10,029 nt of DNA from Hyphomicrobiales bacterium (GCA_020029455.1 JAIBJH010000080.1:1-10029), one strand, 5' to 3'; counted from the stretch's first letter, positions 1 to 7,880 are shown. Numbers and translations: made by a program. The notes: a model not told the origin generated them from the sequence alone.

Positions 1-1349
1 ACGCCACAAGGCAGCCCTTCCGCCGTGAGACCCATCGGCGCCACAGTTGATGGCAGATAGAAATTGCCCGAGTAACCCGCCCAGAATCTCTGGTCGATGG
101 TCGACACCAGCTTACTGTTGACGGAAATGAGCCGCTCATGCCGTTCGCCCTTCTGGTCATGGGGCCAGGCCGCCGACGCTGCCGTGGGGCACAACAACAC
201 ATCCCAATCCTTGAAGAAACGATCCCACTCAAGCCGCATCTGGTGGCGCCGTTCATTGGTCTTGAGCCAGCCGCCATGCGACAGCGCAAAGGCCCGCGTC
301 ATCATCGCCACATAACCCTTGTCGTCGGGTGACAGGCCCTTGGCTTTCGCCACCTCCACATCGATGGCCTCTTCCGTCATGCGCTTGGTCGCCGTGGCGC
401 GCAGCAGCGTGATGTAGTTCTCGTAGCATTCCTCATCTGAAAAACCGGGCGCTGCCTCCCAACTCACCTTCTTGGCCTTCTTTTCCAAATAATTCCCGAG
501 CTTTGTCAGAAGTTCCTGGAGCGGCCTGTCAACATCAGACACCGGACTCGTCAATTTGATCGCCACCCGGAAATCCTTGAAGCGCTTCTGCGTTGCGGGC
601 GGCAAAGCCAATTTGTAGCCTCGCGCCTCTGTACCATCGGGTCCCGCCAGCACCTTCATCATCGCCGCGATGTCGGCGGCTGATCGCGCCAATGGCCCCG
701 CCACTGTGATGTCACTGATCGAAACGCTTCCCGGCATCAGGTGCCCGCGATAGGGAACAACGCCATAGGTCGGCTTGTGGCCATAGACGCCGCAATAATG
801 CGCCGGATTGCGGATCGAGGCACCGATGTCGGAACCGATCTCAAGCGCCGACATGCCAGTGGCGAGCGCCGTCGCCGATCCGCCGGAAGACCCGCCGGGC
901 GTGCGCGTCACATCCCATGGATTGTTGGTCGTGCCATAGATGGCGTTGAAACTCTGCCAGTCGGCAAGCGCCAGCGGCACATTGGTCTTGCCGTAAGGAA
1001 CGGCGCCTGCCTCGCACATGCGTATCAATGCCACGGCATCGGTCTTGGCGATATTGTTGGCAAGTGCCGGGTCGCCCCATGTCGATGGCTGGCCCACCCA
1101 ATCGAAGCTCTCTTTTGCCGTCATCGGCACGCCATCGAAGGGCGACAGCGTCGCTTTCTTTTTGAGCCTCCGATCCGCAGCATCCGCCGCCTTCCAGGCC
1201 CGCGCAAAATCCGTAGCAATCACCGCATTGAGGCGGCTGTTGTGCGCGGCATATTGGTCAAGGCATGCCTGCAGCAATTCACGCGAAGAAATCTTCCGCG
1301 CCTTGAGCATACGCCCCAGCGCCAGCGCCGGTTTGAACACAAGTTTCAT
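1..1349 (-). CDS. Amidase-signature family hydrolase (C-terminus cut by window edge)
   Basis: Reading the minus strand from the ATG at 1349 gives about 449 residues open to the window edge. The amidase-signature catalytic triad is complete and correctly spaced: Lys79 (in MTAKES), the cis-Ser Ser154 in the GGSSGGSA loop, and the nucleophile Ser178 in GSDIGASIR; the 75 and 24 residue spacings equal those in fatty acid amide hydrolase. The block after it, NPAHYCGVYGHKPTYG, is also typical. Such enzymes hydrolyse carboxylic amides to acid plus ammonia or amine, normally in the cytoplasm; no signal peptide is seen. The GHKPT form points to a stand-alone amidase rather than the GatA subunit of the tRNA amidotransferase, but the substrate cannot be read from sequence. 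An AAGGA ribosome site lies 9 bases before the start. It follows the M20 peptidase by 39 bases, so the two are probably cotranscribed. Family members usually run 450-500 residues, so only a short tail is missing. Confidence 0.93.
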   Translation of the reverse strand, partial: MKLVFKPALALGRMLKARKISSRELLQACLDQYAAHNSRLNAVIATDFARAWKAADAADRRLKKKATLSPFDGVPMTAKESFDWVGQPSTWGDPALANNIAKTDAVALIRMCEAGAVPYGKTNVPLALADWQSFNAIYGTTNNPWDVTRTPGGSSGGSATALATGMSALEIGSDIGASIRNPAHYCGVYGHKPTYGVVPYRGHLMPGSVSISDITVAGPLARSAADIAAMMKVLAGPDGTEARGYKLALPPATQKRFKDFRVAIKLTSPVSDVDRPLQELLTKLGNYLEKKAKKVSWEAAPGFSDEECYENYITLLRATATKRMTEEAIDVEVAKAKGLSPDDKGYVAMMTRAFALSHGGWLKTNERRHQMRLEWDRFFKDWDVLLCPTAASAAWPHDQKGERHERLISVNSKLVSTIDQRFWAGYSGNFYLPSTVAPMGLTAEGLPCG

Positions 1350-1388
1350 TGAACGAAATCCTTGGCGAAATCACCGTCCTCGCAAGTC

Positions 1389-2792
1389 TTATTTTCCAAT
1401 AGCGTCGATGATCCTGATCCAGGAGCGGATGCCATGGGTGAAGCTCGACACATTGTATTTCTCATTGGGACTGTGGATGGCGTCGTCATTAAGGCCAAAA
1501 CCTACGAGCACTGAATCCATGCCGAGAATATCCTTGAAGAAGCGCACGATGGGAATGGAGCCGCCTGATCCTACAAGTGCCGTCTCGCGGCCGAACTCCT
1601 GTTTCAGCGCCCCGGCGGATTTCCGGATCCAGGGATTTGTCTCGCTGATTTCCGAGGCCGGGCTGCCGCCGCCATTCTTGGAAAAAGTGATCTGCGCATC
1701 CTTGCCCACCACTTTCTTCACATGGGCTTGGAAGGCCTTGAGGATCTTCTCCGGCTTCTGCTGGCCGACGAGCCGGAATGTAAACTTGGCATGGGCCTCC
1801 GCTGGAATGACCGTCTTGCTCCCTGCCCCCTGATAGCCACCCCACAAGCCATTCACTTCCGCCGTGGGGCGCGCCCATAGCTGCTCAAGCACCGTCTTGC
1901 CCTTTTCACCCACTGCATGCTTGAGGCCCACTTCGCCAAGGAATGTCTTTTTCTTGAACTTGAGGGAGCGCCACTGCTTCTGCGTTGCCGCTGGCAAGGG
2001 CTTCACGCCGTCATAGAAGCCGGGGATGGTAACCTTGCCTCTGGCGTCATGCAGCGAGGCAATGAGCCTGCTCATCATCTTCAAGGGATTGGCCGCCGCG
2101 CCGCCATAAAGGCCCGAATGCAGATCGATGGCCGCCGCCTTGAGCGAGACTTCCTCATGCACCATGCCGCGCAGCCGCGTGGTTATCGCAGGTGTTTTCT
2201 CGTCCCACATGTTGCTGTCGCAGACGAAGGCAACATCACATGAGAGTTCCTTCACATTGGCCTTGAGGAATGGCACCAGAGAAGGAGAACCCGATTCCTC
2301 TTCGCCCTCGATCAGGAAGGTGGCCTTGATGGGAAGCGCGCCCTTCGTCCGGATGATGGCGCGCGCCGCTTCTACAAAAGTCATGAGCTGGCCCTTGTCG
2401 TCTTCAGCGCCGCGTCCAAAGATGCGCTCCACACCATCGGCCCCGGTTTTCACCACGGGCTCAAAGGGCGGCGTCTTCCACAGGTCGAGAGGGTCAGCAG
2501 GCTGCACGTCATAGTGGCCGTAGAACAGCACATGGGGCGTCTTGGCCGTAGCGCCCGGCGGCATATAATGGGCCACCACCATGGGGCAGCCCGGCGTTTC
2601 CCGCACCGATGCCGTGCATCCCAGGCTGCTCAATTCATTGGCAATCCATTGGGCAGCTTTCAGGCATTCAGCGCCATAGGCCGGATCGGCACTGAGCGAC
2701 GGAATGCGGAGAAAAGAGAACAGCCGCTCGATATTGGCGGCCCTGTTCTGGTCGGCAAAATCGAGCGCGGCTTGAAGTTCGGATGATGGCAT
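1389..2792 (-). CDS. M20 family metallopeptidase (dipeptidase/carnosinase-like)
   Basis: This 467-residue protein is a complete M20 di-zinc peptidase. Expected metal and catalytic residues are all present: His93 in YGHYDVQP, bridging Asp131 in GRGAEDDKG, catalytic Glu165 and metal ligand Glu166 in EGEEESGS, Asp192 in CDSNMW, and His440 in AIHSPNEKY. His225 in DLHSGLYGG, just inside the dimerisation (lid) domain of about residues 210-370, matches the transition-state histidine of carnosinase-type enzymes. The motif set resembles the CNDP/dipeptidase branch (YGHYDVQP, DLHSG) more than ArgE or DapE, so hydrolysis of dipeptides or similar small amides is the best guess. No signal peptide is seen, which suggests a cytoplasmic enzyme. 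The ATG at 2792 is supported by an AAAAGGA ribosome site 9 bases upstream. It heads a likely two-gene unit with the amidase and is divergent from the anion transporter, with 126 bases between the two starts. Confidence 0.95.
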   Translation of the reverse strand: MPSSELQAALDFADQNRAANIERLFSFLRIPSLSADPAYGAECLKAAQWIANELSSLGCTASVRETPGCPMVVAHYMPPGATAKTPHVLFYGHYDVQPADPLDLWKTPPFEPVVKTGADGVERIFGRGAEDDKGQLMTFVEAARAIIRTKGALPIKATFLIEGEEESGSPSLVPFLKANVKELSCDVAFVCDSNMWDEKTPAITTRLRGMVHEEVSLKAAAIDLHSGLYGGAAANPLKMMSRLIASLHDARGKVTIPGFYDGVKPLPAATQKQWRSLKFKKKTFLGEVGLKHAVGEKGKTVLEQLWARPTAEVNGLWGGYQGAGSKTVIPAEAHAKFTFRLVGQQKPEKILKAFQAHVKKVVGKDAQITFSKNGGGSPASEISETNPWIRKSAGALKQEFGRETALVGSGGSIPIVRFFKDILGMDSVLVGFGLNDDAIHSPNEKYNVSSFTHGIRSWIRIIDAIGK

Positions 2793-2918
2793 CGGGAAGG
2801 GTCCTTTTAGCCTTTGTCCGCCGGGGTGCGGATTCTGTCAACGCCGCAGGCCGCTGGTCAGCCACCACGTGGCGCATTGGCACTTGCCGCACACGCAGAC
2901 CCGGTCCTAGATGGAGAA

Positions 2919-4469
2919 ATGAATCAAGCCGCCGCCACCTTTACTCTGGCCCGTGACAGCCTCCAGGCCCATGAGCCCGTGCGCGGCATTTCCCGCTTCC
3001 GCCGGCGCGGCTACCTGCGCTACCGCCATGTAACCGGGAACATCGACCTCGCCCTCATCTGGAAGCGCCGCTGGTTCATCATTGCCATGGTACTGGGCTT
3101 CCTCTTCATGGGCCTGCCGACTCCCGACGGCCTCACCCACGATGGGCAAATCGTTCTCATCATGTCGCTGATGGCAACGGTCATGTTCATCGCCGAGCCC
3201 GTGCCGCTTCCCTCCGTGGCGCTGATGATCATCGTGGGTCAGGTGGCGTTGCTCGGCCTCGATTCCAATACCGTGGCAAAAAGCCTGATGACGGATTCCG
3301 TCCTTTTCATCATGGGCTCGCTCATGCTGGCCGTTGCCGTCGTAAAACAGAAGCTCGACCGCCGTATTGCCATGGCAATTGTAAGGGTCACCGGAACCAA
3401 TATTTTCTGGATCAGTTTCGGCATCACCACGGTCTGCGGGCTCCTCGCTGCCTTCATTGGTGAACACACGGTCGCCGCCATGATGCTGCCTGTTGGTGTT
3501 ACTCTGATCACGCTTACTTCAAATGATCCGAAGAAGGTCCACAATCTCGCCGCCGTCATCCTGTTTTCCATTTCCTTCGGCTGCTCCATTGCAGGAGTGG
3601 CAACGCCCTCGGGCGGTGCCCGCAACGCCATCATCATCAGCTATTGGAAGGACTTCTTCTACGATCCGACTGATCCCGCCACGCGGCGCTATTTGATGGA
3701 TTACGTCACCTGGGCTTACTACGCCTTCCCGATGTTCCTGCTGCGCTTGCCGCTTGTCAGCCTGTTGCTGATCCTCACCTTCAAGCCGGAAACCCGCGAC
3801 CTCTCCCGCGCCGTCAGCCGCCTGCGCACACAGGTGAAACTGGAAGGGCCGATGCAGTCCTCGGGCTATATGACGATTGCCGTATTTTCTGCCGTCGTCG
3901 TTGGTTGGGCCGTGTTTTCGTCGACATTGGGCCTCGGCATCGTTGCCATCGCCGGCGCAGTGACCTTCCTCATTCTCGGCCTCGTGCGCTGGGAAGATAT
4001 CAACGGCGGCGTGAACTGGGGCATCGTTCTGCTCTATGCGGCTGCCATCTCACTGGGCCTCCAGATGAAGGAGACGGGTGCGGCCGAATGGGTAGCAAAT
4101 GGCGTGCTGGCTGCGGTGCAAGGGGTGGCGGGCTCCAGCACCTTGGCCTTTGATGCTACAGTGTCCTTCCTCACGGTTCTCGTCGCGAACACCATGACCG
4201 CAGGCGCCGCGGTTGCAGTCCTTTCGCCAGTCATTTTGAAAATGTCAGTAGCGGCGGGTCACGACCCCTTGATTGCAGGCTTCCTCGCCGCCATCTCATC
4301 GGCATCAGGCTATCTGACGCCCGCCGCTCAACCCGCCTTCACCATCATCTACGCGTCGGGTTATCTGAAGGCCTCGGATTTCTTCAAGGTTGGCTCGCGC
4401 ATGATGTTGCTTTCCTTCCTTATACTGATGGCGCTTTCCACTTTCTATTGGCCCGAATTGGGAGTGTAG
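2919..4469 (+). CDS. DASS/SLC13-family anion transporter with altered SNT motifs
   Basis: From the ATG at 2919 this is a 516-residue polytopic inner-membrane protein. After a basic cytoplasmic N-terminus of about 50 residues, hydrophobic segments run to residue 510 with the inverted-repeat plan of divalent anion:sodium symporters. First-repeat landmarks are AEPVPLPSVALMI (92-104), GEHTVAAMMLPV (181-192) and ATPSGGARNAI (228-238). Second-repeat landmarks are VANTMTAGAAVAVLSPV (422-438) and the family-typical ending LTPAAQ...YASGYLKASDFFKVG (466-492). In characterised members both hairpins carry Ser-Asn-Thr, which bind sodium and the dicarboxylate. Here they read Glu182-His183-Thr184 and Ala423-Asn424-Thr425, so the ion and substrate may differ from succinate/sodium. 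The frame is open back to a TTG at 2814, but the ATG is preferred: the 35 extra residues look non-native and a GGAG lies just before the ATG, though at short spacing. It heads an operon; the Usp gene starts 3 bases after its stop. Confidence 0.9.
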   Translation: MNQAAATFTLARDSLQAHEPVRGISRFRRRGYLRYRHVTGNIDLALIWKRRWFIIAMVLGFLFMGLPTPDGLTHDGQIVLIMSLMATVMFIAEPVPLPSVALMIIVGQVALLGLDSNTVAKSLMTDSVLFIMGSLMLAVAVVKQKLDRRIAMAIVRVTGTNIFWISFGITTVCGLLAAFIGEHTVAAMMLPVGVTLITLTSNDPKKVHNLAAVILFSISFGCSIAGVATPSGGARNAIIISYWKDFFYDPTDPATRRYLMDYVTWAYYAFPMFLLRLPLVSLLLILTFKPETRDLSRAVSRLRTQVKLEGPMQSSGYMTIAVFSAVVVGWAVFSSTLGLGIVAIAGAVTFLILGLVRWEDINGGVNWGIVLLYAAAISLGLQMKETGAAEWVANGVLAAVQGVAGSSTLAFDATVSFLTVLVANTMTAGAAVAVLSPVILKMSVAAGHDPLIAGFLAAISSASGYLTPAAQPAFTIIYASGYLKASDFFKVGSRMMLLSFLILMALSTFYWPELGV

Positions 4470-4472
4470 GAC

Positions 4473-5492
4473 ATGGGCCTTCTCAATTATCTCGGACGCA
4501 CCGGCCTCAGTGACCGCCAGGAGGCGGCGGTCGAAAAGACCATCAGCCAGATCCGTTCCCAGCGCCGCAACCGCTTCCGCATTCTCGCCTGCATTGACGG
4601 CACGCCCGAAGCTATGACCAATGTGCGCTTTGCCGCGCGCCTTGCCGTCACCGATGATTGCGACATCATCGTTGTCTATGTCCGCCCCATCGATCAGGGC
4701 CTGCATTCCGGCGGCCTGCAGGTGCGCCTCGCTCGCCAGAACATGATCGATGCCGGTTTTGAATTGCCGGGTGTGCGCCACTTGAAGGAGTCCCTCGGCA
4801 TCCTGAAGGAAGAAGGCATTGACGTTGAAGGCTGGGAAATGGAGGGCGCCCATGCCAGCGCCTGGGGCGATGCCGCGGGCGATACCAAGGTTGAATACAA
4901 GAGTTCTGAAGGCCGTCACGTGGTCCTCAAGCTCAAGACCGCTCCCGATGTCGCGGGCGGCATCCTCGATCAGTATGAGCTTGGCCCTTACAATCTTATG
5001 ATCCTCGGCGAGCCCTCGCGCTGGCGCGGAGAGATCAAGGCCTTCTTCGATGAAGGCATTGTGCAGACCGTCACCACCATGTCGCCGTGCTCGGTGCTCG
5101 TGGCGCGGCAGAGCCTCGACAAGGAAGGCTTCTTCATCTGCACCGATGGCAGTTCGCGTTCGCTGCAGGCGGTGCGCCGTTCCGCTGTGCTCGCCCACAT
5201 GTGCAGCCAGCCCATCACTCTTTTTGCCGCGGCCCCAACGGCTGAGGCCTTGCCTGCTGCGCAAGAGGCCGTTGCCAATGCCGCGGCCCTTCTCAAGGCC
5301 ATGCGCATCACCGTTGCCGAAACAAAAACAGCGGTGGGTGATCCCTTGCAAGAAATCGTCGAGCGTGGCTCGGTCTACCAGGTGATTTGCGTGACCGACG
5401 AAGGCCGCACCCGCTGGCAGCGCCTGCTCCGGGGCTCATTGGCGAGCGATGTTGTGCGCCTTGCCCGCACCAGCGTGCTGGATGTACGCTAA
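4473..5492 (+). CDS. Tandem-domain universal stress protein (UspA family)
   Basis: This 339-residue soluble protein has two Usp-type Rossmann-like domains. Domain 1 spans about residues 34-211, starting RFRILACIDGTPEAM with the strand-1 Asp42, and is enlarged by an insertion near 100-165. Domain 2 spans about 219-339, starting FFICTDGSSRSLQAV with Asp225. The ATP-loop pattern G-2x-G-9x-G(S/T) is nearly intact only in domain 2, as Thr308-2x-Gly311-9x-Gly321-Ser322, with just the first Gly replaced. The same region of domain 1 (GEPSRWRGEIKAF, 179-191) is degenerate. Usp proteins bind ATP/AMP or oligomerise and modulate partners under stress. The ATG is 3 bases after the transporter stop, with a GGGAG ribosome site at 4460-4464 lying inside the transporter's last codons, so translational coupling is likely. 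A regulatory role for that transporter is inferred from context only. Confidence 0.88.
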   Translation: MGLLNYLGRTGLSDRQEAAVEKTISQIRSQRRNRFRILACIDGTPEAMTNVRFAARLAVTDDCDIIVVYVRPIDQGLHSGGLQVRLARQNMIDAGFELPGVRHLKESLGILKEEGIDVEGWEMEGAHASAWGDAAGDTKVEYKSSEGRHVVLKLKTAPDVAGGILDQYELGPYNLMILGEPSRWRGEIKAFFDEGIVQTVTTMSPCSVLVARQSLDKEGFFICTDGSSRSLQAVRRSAVLAHMCSQPITLFAAAPTAEALPAAQEAVANAAALLKAMRITVAETKTAVGDPLQEIVERGSVYQVICVTDEGRTRWQRLLRGSLASDVVRLARTSVLDVR

Positions 5493-5515
5493 CTCGTGCA
5501 TTCCTTGGGGGAACA

Positions 5516-6139
5516 ATGGCTGAGTTTACACTCTACTGCTTCGGCGAATCCGGCAACTCCTATAAGCCGGCACTGATGCTACAATTTACAGGGCTCGACT
5601 GGCAGGCCAAATTCGTTGACTTTTTTAACGGCGAAACGAGAACCCCCGCCTACCGTGAGATGATCAATGAGATGGGCGAAGCCCCCGTACTCATCCATGG
5701 TGATCGCAAGTTTTCCCAGTCAGGTGTGATCCTGGACTATCTTGCCGAAGTCTCCGGCAAATTTGGCCATACGAATGATGAGGAGCGCCGTGAGATTCTG
5801 CGCTGGATGCTTTTCGACAATCACAAATTCACGGGTTCTATCGCCTCGCTGCGCTTCCTCATCAGCATCGCCAAGACCGGCGAGACAGCGACCACCGATT
5901 GGCTGCGCAAGCGCGCACTCGGTGCACTTGCGGTTGTTGACGGGCATCTTGCCAACAACAGCTTCATCATCGGCAAGCGCCCCACAATCGCTGATTTCTC
6001 TCTGTGCGGCTATCTCTACTATGGCGAAGAACTGCCCTTCGACCTGAACCAATTCAAACATGTTCAAAAATGGCTCGACACGATCAGGAATCTCGAGGGC
6101 TGGAAACACCCCTACAACCTGATGCCCAGAAAGCGGTGA
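5516..6139 (+). CDS. Glutathione S-transferase family protein
   Basis: This 207-residue cytosolic protein has the two-domain GST layout. The thioredoxin-like N-terminal domain (1 to about 80) contains FGESGNSYKPALML at the active-site position, the cis-proline motif EAPVLI (cis-Pro57) and the Gln68-Ser69 pair of SQSGVILDYL that normally holds the glutamyl part of glutathione. The helical C-terminal domain (about 87-207) carries the family's N-capping motif T157-I-A-D160 in GKRPTIADFSL. The catalytic residue is probably a Ser or Asn near 12-15 rather than Tyr; the class cannot be fixed by eye. The frame is open upstream to 5387, but that would overlap the Usp gene; the ATG at 5516 begins the canonical beta strand and has a TTGGGGGA ribosome site just upstream. 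It lies 23 bases after the Usp stop, so it is probably the third gene of the transporter operon. Detoxification or a lyase/isomerase role cannot be told apart from sequence. Confidence 0.92.
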   Translation: MAEFTLYCFGESGNSYKPALMLQFTGLDWQAKFVDFFNGETRTPAYREMINEMGEAPVLIHGDRKFSQSGVILDYLAEVSGKFGHTNDEERREILRWMLFDNHKFTGSIASLRFLISIAKTGETATTDWLRKRALGALAVVDGHLANNSFIIGKRPTIADFSLCGYLYYGEELPFDLNQFKHVQKWLDTIRNLEGWKHPYNLMPRKR

Positions 6140-6171
6140 ATTCTACCTCATGCCTGAATCTGAATCTTAAT

Positions 6172-6288
6172 CGTCATCCCGGCCCCCGCCTTCGCGAGGG
6201 CAGGCTTCAGCCAGGACCCATTGACCCGTTTCCACTGCGTAAAGGATTCAGTGGGTCCCGTGCCGTGCTTCGCTTGCACGGGATGACG
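6172..6288. repeat. Nested imperfect palindromic repeat (REP/MITE-like)
   Basis: Perfect 10-base inverted ends, CGTCATCCCG at 6172-6181 and CGGGATGACG at 6279-6288, enclose a second inverted pair, GGACCCATTGA at 6214-6224 and TCAGTGGGTCC at 6248-6258, with one mismatch. Smaller hairpins lie inside: CCCGTGC at 6257-6263 with GCACGGG at 6276-6282, and a GC-rich one near 6188-6201. Noncoding repeats with CGTCATCCCG-type ends are known as dispersed intergenic elements in alphaproteobacteria; that this is a member is from general knowledge, since no second copy lies in this window. It fills the gap between the convergent GST and kinase genes, ending 11 bases before the kinase stop codon, so it could also act as a two-way transcription terminator, although there is no T-run. 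Confidence 0.75.
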
Positions 6289-6299
6289 GATCAAGTTCT

Positions 6300-7880
6300 T
6301 CAGCCCGTCATCACCAGAAGCTTGCGCTGCGTTTCGGAAGCAACGCTCGGCGAGGTCAGAACTTCACCGCGCGGCCCCGTAAGCACGCGCGCTGCCGGGA
6401 AGCGGCAGATGACTGTCGTGCCTTCGCGCATTTTGGAATTGATCTCCACCGTGCCGCCATGGGCCTCCATGAGCCCATTGACGATGGGAAGGCCGAGCCC
6501 GGCGCCCTCGATCGCCTGCTTCGTGGCATGGGCCCCGCGCGCAAAGGCGGCAAGCGCCTGGCGCTGCTCCTGTTTCGGAATGCCGGGGCCGTTATCGGTC
6601 ACCGTCAGCGCCATGCGGCCATCCCTTTCCAGATAGGCTGAGATCATCACCTCGCCTCCCTCTGGCGTGAACTTCACCGCATTGGTCGCAAGGTTGATGA
6701 GGATCTGGTTGATGCTGCGGTGATCTGCCATCACCTTGGGAATGTCGGTGGGAACCCGCACGGCAAGCGTCAGTGATTTCTCGGCGGCGCGCACCTCGAG
6801 AAGGCGCCTTGTCTGTTCGGCAGCCTCATGCAGGGCCACAGGCTCATCGGTCAGGTCCTTGCGGCCCGCCTCGATGCGCGAGAGATCCAGAATGTCATTG
6901 ATGAGGCCGAGGAGATGCCGCCCCGATGTATGAATGTCGCCCGCATAGTCCTTGTAGGTAGTGTTGGGCAAAGGCCCGAACATCTCACGCTCGAGAACCT
7001 CCGAGAAGCCGAGAATGGCATTGAGTGGCGTCCTCAGCTCATGGCTCATGTTGGCGAGGAAGGACGACTTGGCCTTGTTTGCTGAGTCGGCCTTCTTGCG
7101 CTCTTCTTCCGCCCGGTCACGTTCCGACTGCAGTTCCTGAATAAGCGCGTCTTTTTCCGCCTTGAAGATCAGGCGTTCGCGCGCCGTCTCCTGCAACTGC
7201 CGTGAGACGAAAAGGAAAAATACTTCAAGCACGATAATGACGGTCGCCATCGCATAATGCACATTGGTCTGCTCAACCAAGCAACGCCCGGCCATGCCCA
7301 GCGCCACGATACCCGTGCCCGCCACGAGAACAGGCATGAAATTGGCGATCACCAACAGCCGCATGACGTTCACGGTCATGATGGTGGCAAAGAGGAACAG
7401 GTTCTGGCTGGGGTTGGTCTCCGACCAGAACAGGAAAAGCGAGGACACCCACAGCGTTCCCTGCAGGAGTTCCGAAGCCGCGAACATGCCGATCCAGTCG
7501 CGCTGTTCCTGGGCGGTCCGCTCCTTTTTGAAATAGCGGTTGCACAAATGGAGTTGCAGCGAATGGGCACCCAGCGTGCCGATGAGCCAGGCCATGACGT
7601 TTGTTGCCGGAACCCACAGCATGGCCGTCACTGCCATCAGCACCGCAAGCATTGGAATGATGGGAGCAAGCGTAATCTGGTTCTTGAGCGAAATTTCCAG
7701 AAGCTCGCCCTGCCAGCCGATGGCCGACCTTGTGTCCGGCTCGGCTTCCGCGGGCTTTTGAGGCCGCAGGATGCTCTTCAGGCTCCCGAGACTATGGCTT
7801 CCCTGCGGCTGGAAATTGTGCCGCGCCAGTGCCGGTGAAATCGTATCTTCCCTCTGCATGTCCATCCCAAGTTTGAACAT
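6300..7880 (-). CDS. Membrane-bound PdhS/DivJ/PleC-like sensor histidine kinase
   Basis: This 526-residue protein starts with a soluble stretch of about 65 residues, then about six hydrophobic helices between 70 and 226 (for example 71-90, 92-110, 160-176, 181-200, 208-226). A charged coiled-coil linker follows (227-270), then the HisKA domain and ATPase domain. The phospho-acceptor is His280 in FLANMSHELRTPLNAILGFSEVLE; the continuation FGPL...DIHTSGRHLLGLINDILDLSRIEAG (301-339) is characteristic of the PleC/DivJ/PdhS group that acts on DivK and feeds the CtrA network. ATP-binding boxes are N (NLATNAVKFT, 396-405), G1 (DNGPGIP, 429-435) and G2 (GAGLGLPIV, 459-467). There is no receiver domain or periplasmic sensor, so it senses in or near the membrane. 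No good ribosome site precedes the ATG at 7880, and in-frame ATGs at codons 6 and 8 are possible starts. It is divergent from mrp. Which kinase of the group it represents is not resolved. Confidence 0.9.
   Translation of the reverse strand: MFKLGMDMQREDTISPALARHNFQPQGSHSLGSLKSILRPQKPAEAEPDTRSAIGWQGELLEISLKNQITLAPIIPMLAVLMAVTAMLWVPATNVMAWLIGTLGAHSLQLHLCNRYFKKERTAQEQRDWIGMFAASELLQGTLWVSSLFLFWSETNPSQNLFLFATIMTVNVMRLLVIANFMPVLVAGTGIVALGMAGRCLVEQTNVHYAMATVIIVLEVFFLFVSRQLQETARERLIFKAEKDALIQELQSERDRAEEERKKADSANKAKSSFLANMSHELRTPLNAILGFSEVLEREMFGPLPNTTYKDYAGDIHTSGRHLLGLINDILDLSRIEAGRKDLTDEPVALHEAAEQTRRLLEVRAAEKSLTLAVRVPTDIPKVMADHRSINQILINLATNAVKFTPEGGEVMISAYLERDGRMALTVTDNGPGIPKQEQRQALAAFARGAHATKQAIEGAGLGLPIVNGLMEAHGGTVEINSKMREGTTVICRFPAARVLTGPRGEVLTSPSVASETQRKLLVMTG

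Noticed and set aside
741..1833. Long plus-strand open frames of 203 and 271 codons opposite the amidase and peptidase
   Set aside because: They are antisense shadows of well-supported genes in GC-rich DNA; their translations are Arg/Ser/Ala-rich and show no domain, while the minus-strand frames carry complete catalytic motifs.
2813..2841. Perfect TTGACA on the minus strand at 2841-2836 as a promoter for the peptidase gene
   Set aside because: The best -10 at 17-base spacing is GACAAA, only half matching, and the implied start would fall within the ribosome site. It may still be real, but the support is too weak to annotate.
2865..2872. CCACGTGG palindrome in the divergent peptidase/transporter region
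   Set aside because: An 8-base dyad in GC-rich DNA is expected by chance, and nothing links it to a regulator.
2814..2918. 35-codon N-terminal extension of the transporter from a TTG
   Set aside because: There is no ribosome site before the TTG, and the extra residues look unlike a transporter N-terminus; the ATG at 2919 is the better start, although its GGAG is close.
4305..5351. Minus-strand open frame of 348 codons across the transporter end and the Usp gene
   Set aside because: It crosses the boundary between two clear genes and its Gly/Ala/His-rich translation has no recognisable motif; it is a codon-bias shadow.
5387..5515. 43-codon N-terminal extension of the GST
   Set aside because: It overlaps the end of the Usp gene out of frame; the ATG at 5516 has a good ribosome site and starts the canonical fold.
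6156..6166. Two adjacent GAATC (GANTC, CcrM-type) sites after the GST stop
   Set aside because: GANTC methylation matters in alphaproteobacteria, but two sites in a convergent gap with no promoter do not support a regulatory call.
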